Assembly: GCA_022457155.1 (NCBI GenBank) | Contig: JAJGOT010000364.1 | Coordinates: 1 to 64,000 of the forward strand | DNA: 64,000 bases | Reading direction: 5' to 3' | DNA from: Cladopsammia gracilis | Taxonomy: Eukaryota > Cnidaria > Anthozoa > Scleractinia > Dendrophylliidae | Shown here: positions 24,001-34,769 of the stretch, in pieces | Numbering within the stretch: the stretch's first letter is position 1 | Layout: every line of letters starts with the position of its first letter | Made by a program: the position numbers and the translations under genes | Notes under the pieces: model-generated | The model's database searches: none | The model's input: only the letters and a program-made list of their open reading frames with translations | What the model was told of the DNA's origin: nothing

Positions 24001-24709
24001 CTGCTACACAAATGTTACAATGATTTCATTCAACATTGTCCACTATGTTCCCATCCATGGAAGGTGGTTGCTGTATACAGATGGTGACATTGACTTGACA
24101 AGAGACTGGAGAAAACACTTGGTGTTTACCATCATGGCTTGTCTGTGGATTGTTCTGTTTGTCATGTTAGTGCCATTGCTTCTTCTGTTTACACCATGGT
24201 TCTTGAGGCACATCCCTTACTTAAACAATTTTAGATTGTTCTTTGACACATTCCAACGGTGTTTCAAAGTCCAATGTAGATGGTTTGCAGCATATTACTT
24301 CATATGCCGTATTTTCATCCTTTGTATTGCACTGTATGTCCCCTTTGGGCCACTAAAGAGATCCGTCTTAGAGGTATCCAGCGTAATTATCATGGCTATA
24401 TGCCTTTACCTTCAGCCATACAATGATGAATACCAGTGGTTCAACAGGCTTGATGCAGTTCTTCTCACAAACTTATGTCTGGTTGTCAACTTCAGCTCAG
24501 TTGTCAGTGAAGCACTGCAGCCTAATATTCAGAATAGCCTTGGCAAAATCGTGAATGTTCTGGCCTATGTACCACTTGTTTACCTGGTTGTCCTCGTCTG
24601 CTATAATGGATGGAGATACTGTTGCCCAAGAAACTTTGATGGCTACTCAGAGGTGGAAACGGACCCACCGTCCATGACTGAAACTGGTGCTCCAAACCGC
24701 CCAGTTTAA
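21023..24709 (+). CDS. Intronless beta-helix / multi-pass membrane protein, paralogue 1
   Basis: 1228 residues in one uninterrupted exon. An N-terminal hydrophobic signal is followed by a large ectodomain (about residues 25-750). It repeats short turns of the type NC.F..N.A..GGG, as in right-handed parallel beta-helix (pectin-lyase-like) folds, and has many N-x-S/T sites. Residues about 750-860 form a Cys-rich stalk (CSCISS..., GRNGSSVLCGACKD). From about 865 to 1200 there are eight or nine hydrophobic segments, consistent with a polytopic membrane domain. A short polar tail follows. I do not recognise a named family. In cnidarian annotations such proteins tend to be called uncharacterised or Pmp-like because of the beta-helix. 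A surface receptor or adhesion role is only inferred from topology. A close paralogue lies 3.1 kb downstream in the same orientation. Confidence 0.85.
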   Translation: MDVTTFAPLITAICLLEIAPLLVLCGEPTWKNKIVVSQHDGIDNKTCWNGTIPCRTLDYALQHLSNSTLIELRSGEYNLSQHFNFTNVQGFGLTGDEGPTNTSIKCESNAGSLSFENSEDIIIRRILLNGCGGLHASTTGSEFKYPHIPFLSAVFFVYCKNIVIDNCSIINSPGIGVNMYDVGGDVRISNSWFENNRPNKSTTVKNIAVAGGGVYMEFTYQGGSFPFDLNSTALAKFDSNSSYTFYNCTFIKNSAPNQDYETIVKEPFKDDHFPFGRGGGLSIFLRGKAENNIIQINKCHFEDNYAVWGGGAFIEFHDQVRNNTLEVISCMFKNNCAHLAGGGFRSGTTTDGFRGWLLANRMKYENCRFESNSAILGGGISYYEYRAPLKTYDNNLFIEFKNCVWKNNTATMGSAIAMATVASINGLWDTTAEGSKHHVIVLEDCNVTNNKVILTEDKKVIGQGAIYSYSLPVVFKGVDNIECNNSTAMVIENVVVHVFGNVTFRNNTGGLGGALGLYGTSVIMLMPQSQLNFFNNIASESGGAIYVMDPGPPVVAFDSTELKTQRCFIAYNNSFNLDKVTEWQTKIVFKDNKVTTEGGGDSVFASTLKGCRQDGEPRINSKALEWSNTTDYQDSDKSIKKQISTDPVLIKFNESEWEVSPSEVFNASIQLIDEKNSSVLGVVKITIIDELDQNAGGSVRLGTVSHLFLVQGDSSFKIENLYLEGKVKRQFKVRISTTVGSVVQNTSKHALTLRQCKAGFKQTDSKSCSCISSEVELGIHNCSTDSKYVFLKKGYWGGLVRGKFSTYPCPPNHCNTSRDSFFQYNPKTMCNKGRNGSSVLCGACKDHYSVNLGNEDCSNKCTNKYLWLGLAFFVVSTLLVLVVFCIRLDIFTTYLNTWLYSYQIILFLLQEGPPYLDPFISFIIGVANWRIQVKGFGMCLYSGMTDLEKLGVNYILPAYILLLLFVLAKVARCRPGCFINRNVAHAFCTLLVLCYTNVTMISFNIVHYVPIHGRWLLYTDGDIDLTRDWRKHLVFTIMACLWIVLFVMLVPLLLLFTPWFLRHIPYLNNFRLFFDTFQRCFKVQCRWFAAYYFICRIFILCIALYVPFGPLKRSVLEVSSVIIMAICLYLQPYNDEYQWFNRLDAVLLTNLCLVVNFSSVVSEALQPNIQNSLGKIVNVLAYVPLVYLVVLVCYNGWRYCCPRNFDGYSEVETDPPSMTETGAPNRPV

Positions 24710-24716
24710 CCATTTT

Positions 24717-25000
24717 ACATGTACTCCCAGAGTCAATATGTCTTCATAATATTATTATTAATAATTTATTAATAATAATAAATTAATAATTTATAGAGAC
24801 ATGTAGTGTACAGTAGTTGTAACTTTTGAATCTGTCAACAAAATCCTATGGTGTGACCATTCAAATGAAACCTTTTCAGCTGTACTTCTGCATGGAACCA
24901 TTTGTTTTTCAATATTATTTTTACAAAATGAAATTTGGGATTTTTCTTGAATATTGATTTTTGGCACTCTTGGGAGTTAATTAAAGAGTTAACACCATAG
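24717..25000. repeat. Dispersed MITE-like repeat, copy 2 (copy 1 at 1450)
   Basis: Same order of motifs as 1450-1682, including GTGTGACCA, TTTGGGATTTTTCTTGAAT and TTTTTGGCACTCTTG. It is interrupted near its left end by an AT-rich AATAATTTATTAATAATA expansion. Lies directly after the stop of beta-helix paralogue 1. Confidence 0.6.
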
Positions 25001-27356
25001 TTAGCAGTTAACTTTTGTCACTAAATGACAGTGGAATGGTCAGAGAAGTAAGGTACGGTATTCTTGTAGGTCTGAGTCTGGTTGTTTGGGTAAAGGCTGA
25101 CTAATTACATACAGTTAAAAGTTAAAAAAGATAGAACAAATTATCAAAAGTTTCACATTGAGTCCCTAGGAATGCATTCAAAATTACAGCCCTTTTCTTG
25201 GATTAGCTCAAGGTGGCTCTCTAGAGTATTAACAAAAGCACAAAAAAAGACTATCTAGAGTATTAACAAAAACACATCCACTATCATGAGTTACAAAATA
25301 AAGCCTAGTCTTCTTGTCTTGCAGTTTTTGTTCGTGAGATTTACCAATGAGGATGCCAAAATATTATGCTTATCACTGGTAGAGACCATTGCCATGGAAA
25401 CAGCATCTAGAAAATCTGTTATCTTGCAGAATTAAACTAAAGGGAGCCACCTTAACCAGACCCTCGAGTTTGATCTCTGTTCTCCTGGCCTTTCCATAAC
25501 CCCAGGTGTATTTACATCAGGTTACTAGTGAATTTCTTATGGCTTCAGGGATGGGTTCACGGGTTATGTTTCAACCTCAAGGATGAGGCTCTGAAAGAGA
25601 ATTTATTAGTATTGCCATAAATATTATTATTCTTGCTCGTAAACAGCTCCAGCTAAACATTTTTCAAGGCTTTCACTTTCTCAATCCAGAATAATCTTGC
25701 AAACATTTTCAAAACCGTGCTCCATGTTGGACAAAACAATTTTTCTATGACGTCAGCTGTGCATCTGTACTCTGATAGATCATAGGCAACGACCAATAAC
25801 AGAGCGTGTAGTATTCAGTTCATTGTATAAATTATTATACATTCTGAGTAGACTCCCCTTAGACGGCCCAGCACTCATCCTAAATACTCTCATGCTTGCT
25901 GCTCTGTACCCAGATATCACACTTTGCATTTCTTATTCAACCATCAGGCTGTGTTGAATAATCTAGGAGCATTTACAACACCTGCCTCAGGACTCGCTGC
26001 CTAATGAAAAGCATGTTAAAATACTTGGAAAATTATCAACTTTATTGAACAATGTTGGAGGATTGAACACTGAAGCAACTTTAGGTGTGTGGGCCTTCAA
26101 TTTAAAATTGCCACAGGGAGCCCAAACAGCCTTACCTGCCTCATATATACAGAACCCTGCTTAATGGTCACCTGCTGACCTTATTATGGACAGTTTTGTT
26201 CGTCCTGGCAGAAAGCCTGTACATTCTGTAAAAAATTGACCCATTTAATATGGACACCCATTAATACCGATAATGGACAGTCTTTCCATCCAGAATGAAA
26301 GAAACTCCTGCAAAATTAACGTGGTTAATACAGCCAATTTGGCCAATTTAAGTGTTGAATATTTGTCAAATGCACTACATCATTCCTAGCTACTTTCTGC
26401 CCTGGGCGGAGGGTTTCTCCCATGTTAAAATGGTGGGGTGCTTGTTGGAAATAAATTTTTTTTAAAATATACCAGAATCTTGTTTGATGGGCGTGGCTAA
26501 AAAGATTTTTACCACTAAGTAAGAGGTACCAATAAATTATTGACTGTGAAGTTAACAAGATGTGAATGTACACTCTTTTATTGACGAGTCATGAATGAGA
26601 CAACTCCAACAATAAAAACCAGAAGCCTCATTTATTACCCTAAAAGGTACCGCAGGACTTTCTCTCCATGTGAACTACCCTAGGTCAGGAGTGATGAAAA
26701 GGGGCTGCATTCACAGGCTCAGGTCGATAACATGGATATGCAATTTAATTCTCAAAACTACATTTAATGTACCATTAAAGCTATTTTTTTGATAAGATAA
26801 GTAAATGATGGGTCGTCAGTTAAATGATATATCAAGTGAATACATTACACAAGCTACCTGAAGAATGAATGGAAGCAAATGTAATACTCTGTGAATAGAG
26901 TGTAGGTAGTATATTGTAAAGGGAATCTTTGATGATGCCTCTCCAGAAAATGAAATATTATAAAAGATATACTTCTTTCTTGGCAAAATGCTATTTGTTT
27001 AAGACAGTAAAATAAGAATATATATACTCATTAGTTTGTTCATTCAAGATTAGTATTTTAGCGAAACGATTTGAGGTAACTTTACATTTGTAACAGTTTT
27101 GTAACAAATCGATTTGCAGCCAAACAACTTGTACACCACAAGGGACCTGTACAGTCGACATTAGGTAACATAGGGTGAAGTAGGTCGGACACCTTATTGA
27201 TAATTATACAACGTTATGTCGACACTTGGAATTATATTTTCAATAAATTTTTATGTGTAAAAAACGGTAGGCTTACATAGCCCACATACCACTGTACCAC
27301 CTAGCTTCTCGGGTTGCTTAGTCCTATTTCTTTTTTTTTTTTGCTGACCCAAATCC

Positions 27357-27600
27357 CCGAAGGGTACTCTGTAAATTTTTGGGTGGGGGTGTGCCGCTGG
27401 GACTTTAAGACCCTTAGCCTATACTAGACCATTTTAGCTGCATTTTGTAACCCTATTCTAGACTAAACACCAAAAAACCCTACCCTATCCTAGACCTATT
27501 CCAGACTCGCTATTTTCCAGAAACACGTTCACTATCACAGTTATTAGTTATTATAAAGCTCATATATATGGGAGTACCCCCCCCCCCCCCCCCCCCCGGG
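27357..27600. repeat. Dispersed repeat with poly-C end, copy 2 (copy 1 at 16846)
   Basis: Shares GGTACTCTGTAAATTTTTGG, GTGCCGCTGGGACT, CTATACTAGACCATTTTAGC and the terminal CATATATATGGGAGTACCCC with copy 1. The interior is shortened. It ends in a run of about 20 C residues (near 27578-27597), only about 200 bp upstream of the second beta-helix gene. Confidence 0.75.
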
Positions 27601-27801
27601 CCCAAACCTCAACTGAAAGCTAACCAGTTAATCCGTTATATAACTCTCAATAAGGTGTCCAATCTTGACGTCACAATAGCGGAGAAGGGTCTGGGGATGA
27701 GTGTTGACGTCGCACCGAGAAGACCCTGGGAATAATTGAGTTTCGAAACCTCCCTCAAGGAAGCAAGGTTTCGTTTTGGATTTCTAAAGAGAGAATCTAC
27801 A

Positions 27802-30800
27802 ATGTTTCCATCAAATTTTCCTTCGTTTATCATCGCTGTTTGCATATTATTCGTGTTTCCTTTAATTTTGCCGCGCATAGAAGCGGAAAATATCATAGTC
27901 TCACAAGATAATGGAAGGGACAACAGTACGTGTTGGAATGAAAAAACAGTTCCTTGTCAAACCCTCAACTATGCTCTAAAACATGTCGTGAATTTTACGT
28001 TAGTACTGCTGCGGTCTGGGAATTATTCCTATAACCTAACGGAGCATTTTAACTTCATCAACATGAGAGAGATTGGATTAATTGGAGATCAAGAATCGAG
28101 CTTTGTATCAGTTGAATGCCGTCATAATGGGAGTCTGTCATTTGAAAAGAGCGAAAACATCACACTTAATGGGGTATTGCTTCGTGGATGTGGTGGCTTG
28201 CACAATAGTACAACTGGTGATGCGTTTGCAAAACATTCTCACATCCCATTTCTCTCTGCTGTGTTTTTCGTGTACTGTAAGAACATTGTTATTGACAACT
28301 GCAACATAACCAGTAGTCCAGGGATAGGAATAAACATGTATGACGTAGGTGGTGACGTTAGGATTTCCAATTCTTCGTTTGAAAGTAATGGTCACATTGA
28401 AAATTTTACTGGGAAGGATATTGCGCGTGCTGGAGGTGGTATTTACATGGAGTTAACATACCGGGGTGGAACATTCCCATTCGATCAAAATTCATCGTCA
28501 TTAGCTGAATTTGATAGCAACAGCAGTTATACCTTTTACAATTGTACATTCAGAGATAATAATGCTCCAAATCAAACATTTTCAACTATGATCGAAAATC
28601 CACAGGGAGATGACCACATTCCCTTTGGGAGAGGAGGAGGGCTGTCAATTTTTGTTAAGGGTGCTGCAAAAAATAATGTTATTCACATAAATCATTGTAA
28701 CTTTACAGACAATCATGCACTTTGGGGTGGTGGAATTTTCATCGAATATCAAGATGAAGTACAAAACAACAAATTGGAAGTTACAAATTGTATTTTCAGT
28801 AATAACACAGCAATCTATGCTGGAGGGGCTATCAGGAGTGGTACATCTGCCGGAAGTGACACACTGCAGTTAATTGCAAACCAAATGGCACATGAAGATT
28901 GCAAGTTTTATGGCAATCATGCAATTTTAGGTGGAGGAGTTTCGCATCATGGAACCAGCTCTTATTTACAGAATCTTGACAATAATAGCCTCCATATACC
29001 GTACATAAACTGTTTATGGGTAAACAATACTGCAACAATGGGCTCTGCTATTGGACTAGCTACACAAGCCTCTCTAAATGGTCTTTGGGACTTGGCTGGA
29101 AGAGGACCCCTACTTACCTATAGAATTGTTCTTGAGAACTGCAGTGTCTCCAACAATTGGATAGTTTTGACCGAAGATGAGCAAGTCATTGGCCAGGGAG
29201 CAATCTATTCCTACTCTCTGCCTGTCATTTTGAAGGGAGTTGATCATATTGAATATAACAACAACACTGCCATGGTGATAGAAAATGCAGCTGTCCATGT
29301 TTTTGGTAATGTGACCTTCAGAAACAACACAGGAGGCCAGGGTGGAGCTCTCGGATTGTATGGCATGTCGGTTATAATGCTTATGCCACAAAGTCAACTT
29401 AACTTTTTCGATAATACTGCTTCGGAACGCGGAGGAGCCATCTATGTCAAGGATTCTGGGCCACCTGTTGTGGCTTTTGAGACCACAGAACTCAGCACCC
29501 GTCAGTGCTTTATTGCTTATAACAATACCTTTAGTCTCAAGGAGGTCACTAAATGGAAAACTAAAATAGTTTTTAAAGGCAATAAGGTGGGGATGGATGG
29601 TGGTGGTGACTCTGTGTATGCTTCAACTCTCCAAGGATGTCGTCAACAAGGACAACCCCGCATAAACAATAAATCACTTGAGTGGCCGAACATGATCCAG
29701 TATCAAGATTCAGATAGGAGCTCTAAAGAACAAATTTCTACTGATGCAGTCAAAATAAAATTCAACCAATCAGACTGGGAGGTTTCTCCTAGTGAAACCT
29801 TTGATGCTGGTGTTGAATTAATTGACGAGAAGGACAGTTCAGTATTAGGTGTGGTTAATGTAACCATCATCAATGGTGATGTGACCCTTGGTACTGCTTC
29901 AAATTTGTTTCTTATACAAGGTGATCATCCCAAAATCAACAGCTTGAGTCTTCATGGAGGGACACACAGTGAATTTAAGGTCCATGTTAATACAATTGCA
30001 GGTCGTGTTGTACAGAAACGCTCAGAGACTGTAAAATTAAAAGGATGTTATCCTGGCTTCGAACAAAAGGATGGCAAAACGTGTTCTTGTATGGAAGGAA
30101 AGGAAGCTGGTATCTCAAACTGTAGTGCTAATTCCAAGCATGTGTTCCTAAAGAGAGGATATTGGGGTGGAATTTTGGAAGATACAAGTGAATTTAGTAC
30201 ATACCCTTGTCCACCACATCACTGCAATCATCGCAAAGATTCGACATTTAAGTACGATTCTAAAACAATGTGTAACAAGGGCCGTAATGGCTCAAGTGTT
30301 CTGTGTGGAGCATGTAAGGACAACTACTCTGTGAACTTAGGTGATGAGCGTTGCTCCGATGAATGTGTCAACAGTCACCTGTGGCTTCTCCTGGTATTCT
30401 TTATATTAACATTGTTGCTAGTATTGATAGTTCTACGTATTGAGTTGGACATCTTTACAACTTATCTCAATGCATGGCTGTACTCTTATCAAATAATCAC
30501 ATTTCTTGTACAAGAAGGACAATATCTTGATCCCTTTATCACTTTTATCATTGGTATAGCCAACTGGAGAGTGAAGGGCGTTGGAACATGCCTCTACAGT
30601 GGAATGACCAACCTTCAAAAACTTGGTGTTAATTACATTCTTCCCTCGTATGTTCTAATCCTCCTATTCGCTTCGGCTAAGATAGCGAGATACCGCCCAT
30701 CTTGTTACATAAATAAAAATGTGTCTCGTGCCTTCTGCACACTGTTGGTCCTCTGTTACACAAATGTTACAATGATCTCTTGGGACATTCTCCACTATGT

Positions 30801-31476
30801 TCCCATCCAGGGAAGATGGGTGCTGTATGCCGATGGTAACATTGACTTTAAAAGAGACTGGAGAGTACACTTGCCATTTACCATCATCGCTTGTCTTTGG
30901 ATGGTGTTCTTTGTTCTGTTTCTGCCATTGCTTCTTCTCTTCACCCCATGGTTCTTGAAGCGTATACCATACTTGAACAATTTCAGATTGTTTTTCGACA
31001 CATTTCAGAAGTCCTTTAAAGATGAGTACAGGTGGTTTTCAGCATATTACTTCATATGTCGTGTTTTCATCTTGTTTATCGCACTATATGTCCCCTTTGG
31101 ACCGCTACACAGATCGTTACTAGAGGTGTCCTGTGTCATCATCGTAGTCACTTGCCTTTACCTTCGTCCATACAAGACAAGTCAAAATGAAGATTACAAC
31201 TGGTTGAATACACTGGATGCTGTTCTTCTCACAAACTTATGCTTTGTTGTCATTTTCAGTTCCAGTGTCGTAAGTGATGCATCACAGGCCATTCAGGATG
31301 GCCTTGAAATAACTGTGAATGTTTTGGCATATGTACCGCTGGTTTATCTTGTTTGCCTTGTTGGTTATTATGGTTGGAAGTACTTCTGTCCAAGGAACTT
31401 GAATGAATATTTAGAGGTGCAACCAGAGTTAGCCTCAACATCAGATAGTGCCGTTCGTCCAGCCCAGCCAATTTAA
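27802..31476 (+). CDS. Intronless beta-helix / multi-pass membrane protein, paralogue 2
   Basis: 1224 residues, single exon. The ATG at 27802 was chosen because it opens a clear signal peptide (MFPSNFPSFIIAVCILFVFP...). The frame also extends 22 codons upstream without an ATG. Domain order matches the neighbour: beta-helix ectodomain with NC.F..N and GGG turns, Cys-rich stalk (CYPGFEQKDGKTCSC, GRNGSSVLCGACKDNYSVNLG), then eight or nine membrane segments from about residue 858. The conserved membrane-domain phrases LDIFTTYLN.WLYSYQI and NWR..G.G.CLYSGMT are shared. Both copies are intact, so neither looks like a pseudogene. Function unknown; a cell-surface role is inferred. Absence of introns in genes this long suggests either an ancient intronless family or origin by retroposition. 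Confidence 0.85.
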   Translation: MFPSNFPSFIIAVCILFVFPLILPRIEAENIIVSQDNGRDNSTCWNEKTVPCQTLNYALKHVVNFTLVLLRSGNYSYNLTEHFNFINMREIGLIGDQESSFVSVECRHNGSLSFEKSENITLNGVLLRGCGGLHNSTTGDAFAKHSHIPFLSAVFFVYCKNIVIDNCNITSSPGIGINMYDVGGDVRISNSSFESNGHIENFTGKDIARAGGGIYMELTYRGGTFPFDQNSSSLAEFDSNSSYTFYNCTFRDNNAPNQTFSTMIENPQGDDHIPFGRGGGLSIFVKGAAKNNVIHINHCNFTDNHALWGGGIFIEYQDEVQNNKLEVTNCIFSNNTAIYAGGAIRSGTSAGSDTLQLIANQMAHEDCKFYGNHAILGGGVSHHGTSSYLQNLDNNSLHIPYINCLWVNNTATMGSAIGLATQASLNGLWDLAGRGPLLTYRIVLENCSVSNNWIVLTEDEQVIGQGAIYSYSLPVILKGVDHIEYNNNTAMVIENAAVHVFGNVTFRNNTGGQGGALGLYGMSVIMLMPQSQLNFFDNTASERGGAIYVKDSGPPVVAFETTELSTRQCFIAYNNTFSLKEVTKWKTKIVFKGNKVGMDGGGDSVYASTLQGCRQQGQPRINNKSLEWPNMIQYQDSDRSSKEQISTDAVKIKFNQSDWEVSPSETFDAGVELIDEKDSSVLGVVNVTIINGDVTLGTASNLFLIQGDHPKINSLSLHGGTHSEFKVHVNTIAGRVVQKRSETVKLKGCYPGFEQKDGKTCSCMEGKEAGISNCSANSKHVFLKRGYWGGILEDTSEFSTYPCPPHHCNHRKDSTFKYDSKTMCNKGRNGSSVLCGACKDNYSVNLGDERCSDECVNSHLWLLLVFFILTLLLVLIVLRIELDIFTTYLNAWLYSYQIITFLVQEGQYLDPFITFIIGIANWRVKGVGTCLYSGMTNLQKLGVNYILPSYVLILLFASAKIARYRPSCYINKNVSRAFCTLLVLCYTNVTMISWDILHYVPIQGRWVLYADGNIDFKRDWRVHLPFTIIACLWMVFFVLFLPLLLLFTPWFLKRIPYLNNFRLFFDTFQKSFKDEYRWFSAYYFICRVFILFIALYVPFGPLHRSLLEVSCVIIVVTCLYLRPYKTSQNEDYNWLNTLDAVLLTNLCFVVIFSSSVVSDASQAIQDGLEITVNVLAYVPLVYLVCLVGYYGWKYFCPRNLNEYLEVQPELASTSDSAVRPAQPI

Positions 31477-34400
31477 GGTTCTAATCATTTTTCATATCTT
31501 CATCTCCATAAATGTGCAAGAGGGGAGTAAATTCTCTTTCCTTGTCAGGGCTCGAAATTCAAAAAAAATTCTCAATTGCAATTTGCAAGCAATTCCTAAA
31601 ATTTAGTCGCAAGCTTAGTTTGAAAATTTTAGTCGCAAAAAAAAAAAAATAATAATAAAAATAACTACTACAGTAACTACCAGAACTGGAAACGAGAAAT
31701 TTCTGAGAAAGTCTGAAAAAGTGCGCCTGTGATACACTTCTTGGAAACCGCATTAACAGGTTAATAGTGCGTGAAATCGACGATTAAGTCACGCAACATT
31801 CAACATGAATTTTGTAGGATTTTTTGGATAAAATTACAACTACCAGTTACAAGTAAGACAGAAGACTGTTGCATATAATTCCTTTATTAGCTAGGCAATA
31901 AAACAGTCACAAAATCACGACTAATAGACAAATTTTAGTCGCAAAAGCAAAATCTTTAGTCACAAATGCGCCCGATACAGGCGCAATTTTGAGCCCTGCT
32001 TGTTCCCAAATGTTTGTTACATGTATAGAAGTAGTGGGGAGGAGTTGTTAAAATATTAAGAGAATTAATCTTGGGTGATCATCATTAATTTTCTTTACCT
32101 CTCTGATTGATTGAGCATTATAGTACAGGGACAAATTATGTTCACAGAATTCTTCAGTGAGATGATGGTTCTCTTAACCCTTTAATTTCCAGTATCAAAA
32201 TACAAATTCTCCTTCCTTGTCTCCATACGTTTCTTATAGAAGTAACCTGCGATCAGGAGCTCTTTTTTCGGAGCGGGAGAGCACGAATGCGAAAGTCGGC
32301 AGAAGGGTGCGGGGAGGGAATTCCTCCCCTCGTTTCTTCCTTCCCCACTCTCCGCCTACTTTCCCTCCTTCAAAAAAGAGCGCCTGATCGCAAGTTATTA
32401 TAGAAGTAGTGGGGTGAAGTTGTTAAAATATCAAGAGAATTAATTCTGAGTGATCATATCCTTAATTCTCATGACCCCCTCTGATTGTTCAGCATTGATA
32501 TTACAAGGAGAAATTTGAAGATGATCACAATTGGGGCTTCTATTAAGACAAATCTGTTTGAGGTTGTACCAGAAGTAATACAATCCAGTAGTACCTCTAG
32601 ATTCCTTTACAACCACCTTTATAAAACTCAGTCCCAAAGAGACCACAGTGCATGTCACTGTTAATAATCCAATTATTTTTCTTTAGCGCGATTGGTCTAA
32701 ACGCCATGTGATGCAGCCAAAACTGAGGAATATCCAATGTTATAATTCAACATATTGATACTCTGCCCAAATATGGTAAAAAAGTTATCGATGTACGCTA
32801 TGTCTACATGACGTATATCCAACGATGGAGGTAACTTTTGCATTTTGACAAGAGAATGCAAAAATGATGGACCAGCCTCTTAATATTATTATTAATACAT
32901 TAATATTATAAGAGGTAAATTATGTTATAATTAATAAGGAGAATTATAAGATGATTTGTTAACATCAGTAGTCAAGAAGTTTATATTTTTAAACAGAAAT
33001 AGAATATTGTTAGAATGGCTGATGAAGAAAACTTTTATTTTAAAGTTTCCTGTAACTGATGAATAAAATCCATGAACTTTTGCTATTAAAAATGTTTAGC
33101 TTAATAATTATTGTTTTTATAATTGTTTCAGCACAGGGATACCATCCTCTGATCAATCGGTTGATGGAAATGGCTGCATCAGTTATCAAACAAACTCCCC
33201 ACCCACCCCCCCCCCCCAAAAAAAAGGCTGTTTTTATAGGGATTTCTAAACCTGTTTTAAACCGATTAGATTATAAAACACTGAAAAACACCACATTGGT
33301 TTTCTTTCTCAGTTGTTTTGAAGCTCAGACAGCTTCATTTAAACGATTTAAAATTTTGAATTTTCATTTAAATTTTATTGAGTTTAGAAATCCCTTACTT
33401 GTTTTCTTTAGAAAATCTTACTTAATAACTTGAACAGCCATTGACATTTCCAGTGCCACTTTTCATCTCCTAGTCATATGTATTGCTTGTAAAAGACCAC
33501 AACATTTGAAATAATTGATATCTCTACACATTGAATTTGCAAAGGATGATTTATGCCCGGGTAGATTGGTACCGCTTGGGGTGCTAAGCGGTACCTTTTA
33601 GGGTATTGCACCGAAAAAAATATGACCTGTTGTTTCGGTGGGTTCCCACAGGGGGTAGGGCAGCGAGAAAACACCTGACACTTTAGACTTTGAGCCATGC
33701 CCATCAAACGATTTAGGCCGTTTTTCGAAAATTTGCGACGAGCACCTTGTCAATTTGATATGAGAGTCCCCCCTGGGATTTACAGTCACATCGCCGTTTC
33801 CTTTCATTTTCACTTGGGGAGGGGTGTGAGGGAAGAAGCTAGTGCGCGGATGTTACCTTCCGTGCGCGAAGTCATGATGTACGTTCCTTTTTGTCTGTGA
33901 ATTTATAATTTGTATTCTGATTATTCGTGCAATTTTTGGCGTTACACTAACATTTCTGAACACTATAAAAATGGTCAAAAGTTTTTCAAGCAGAATTCTA
34001 CCGATATATTCATGAAATAGAAAAGTTGTTTATAGTTACTATTAAAAGAAACTGCGTGTCGACAAGGAATGAAACATGAAAATTTGGAATATAATGAGTT
34101 GATAAGTAGTTTGGCTAACCATAAACAGAATCCATTAAACAAAGGTTAATTTTTGAAACTCACAGCAGGCGGTTTCAATTCAGTTTCTTTGCAGGGCTCC
34201 GGTATTGTATTGCAAATTACGCTAGCTAAAAAAAGACAAAATAAGCCGAAATAACTCGGCCTCCCTACAGTTTTGTATAAAGTTTTGGACCAATCACATA
34301 TGTTGTCCCTGCGGTGAACCCAAGTGCTTAGTGATAGCATCCGATCCCACAGCTAAACAGTCAGTTCCCACATACCGTAATAAGTCTCAGGATTCCACTT

Positions 34401-34769
34401 GAATCTGTTTTTCCTGCATTGAGCACAGAATTGATTTTGAAGTTAAAAAAAAAAAGAAATATGGCAGAAGTTTGGGGTATTCGCACATTACCGCAAGTAA
34501 GTCTGATCAGTAGTGAATATTTAATATTCGTCTTGTTCTTGTTGTTGTGCTGTACACCGCTAGAAACCAACATTCATAACAATACAACATAGCAACGTTT
34601 TTTAATGTAAGTTTAGGAAAATAACACAGTTGCACCATGAAAAACTCAAATATTCGCTAGTGATGTGTCGCTGTTTCGCCGGATAAAAAGCGGCAATAGC
34701 TTTTAAGTAGTCAGATTAATACCTCTGTATTAAAGAAAATACTGCAATGATATTTTAGAGGAAACAACA
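31477..34769. other. Intergenic, repeat-rich, no gene recognised
   Basis: Contains a partial direct duplication (about 32030-32110 versus 32400-32480, both TAGAAGTAGTGGGG...GAGAATTAAT), a MULE-type MITE (listed), a poly-C tract near 33205, and repeat-like sequence at 33500-33800 (GGTACCGCTTGGGG / AAGCGGTACC). The frame at 33059-33433 has no protein-like features. Confidence 0.5.
32243..32397. mobile_element. MULE-like MITE with 9-bp target duplication
   Basis: 155 bp with termini TAACCTGCGATCAGG and, in complement, TAACTTGCGATCAGG. The 9-bp direct repeat TTATAGAAG flanks it (32234-32242 and 32398-32406). A 9-bp duplication points to the Mutator-like superfamily. It is inserted inside another dispersed repeat, whose sequence resumes cleanly on the other side. 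Confidence 0.75.

Larger units (their letters stand above)
24710..27801. other. Intergenic region between the beta-helix paralogues
   Basis: Holds an AATAATTTATTAATAATAAT palindromic AT run (24745-24795), the second copy of the 1450 repeat, a small inverted-repeat element at 25209-25454 (AAGGTGGCTCT ... GGGAGCCACCTT), and the second poly-G/poly-C repeat. Nothing coding was recognised. Confidence 0.55.

Noticed and set aside
27736..27801. Upstream extension of beta-helix paralogue 2
   Set aside because: No ATG; the extension starts at TTG and the signal peptide begins at the ATG at 27802.
33059..33433. 124-codon frame with a proline/lysine run
   Set aside because: The run comes from poly-C and poly-A tracts; no conserved features.
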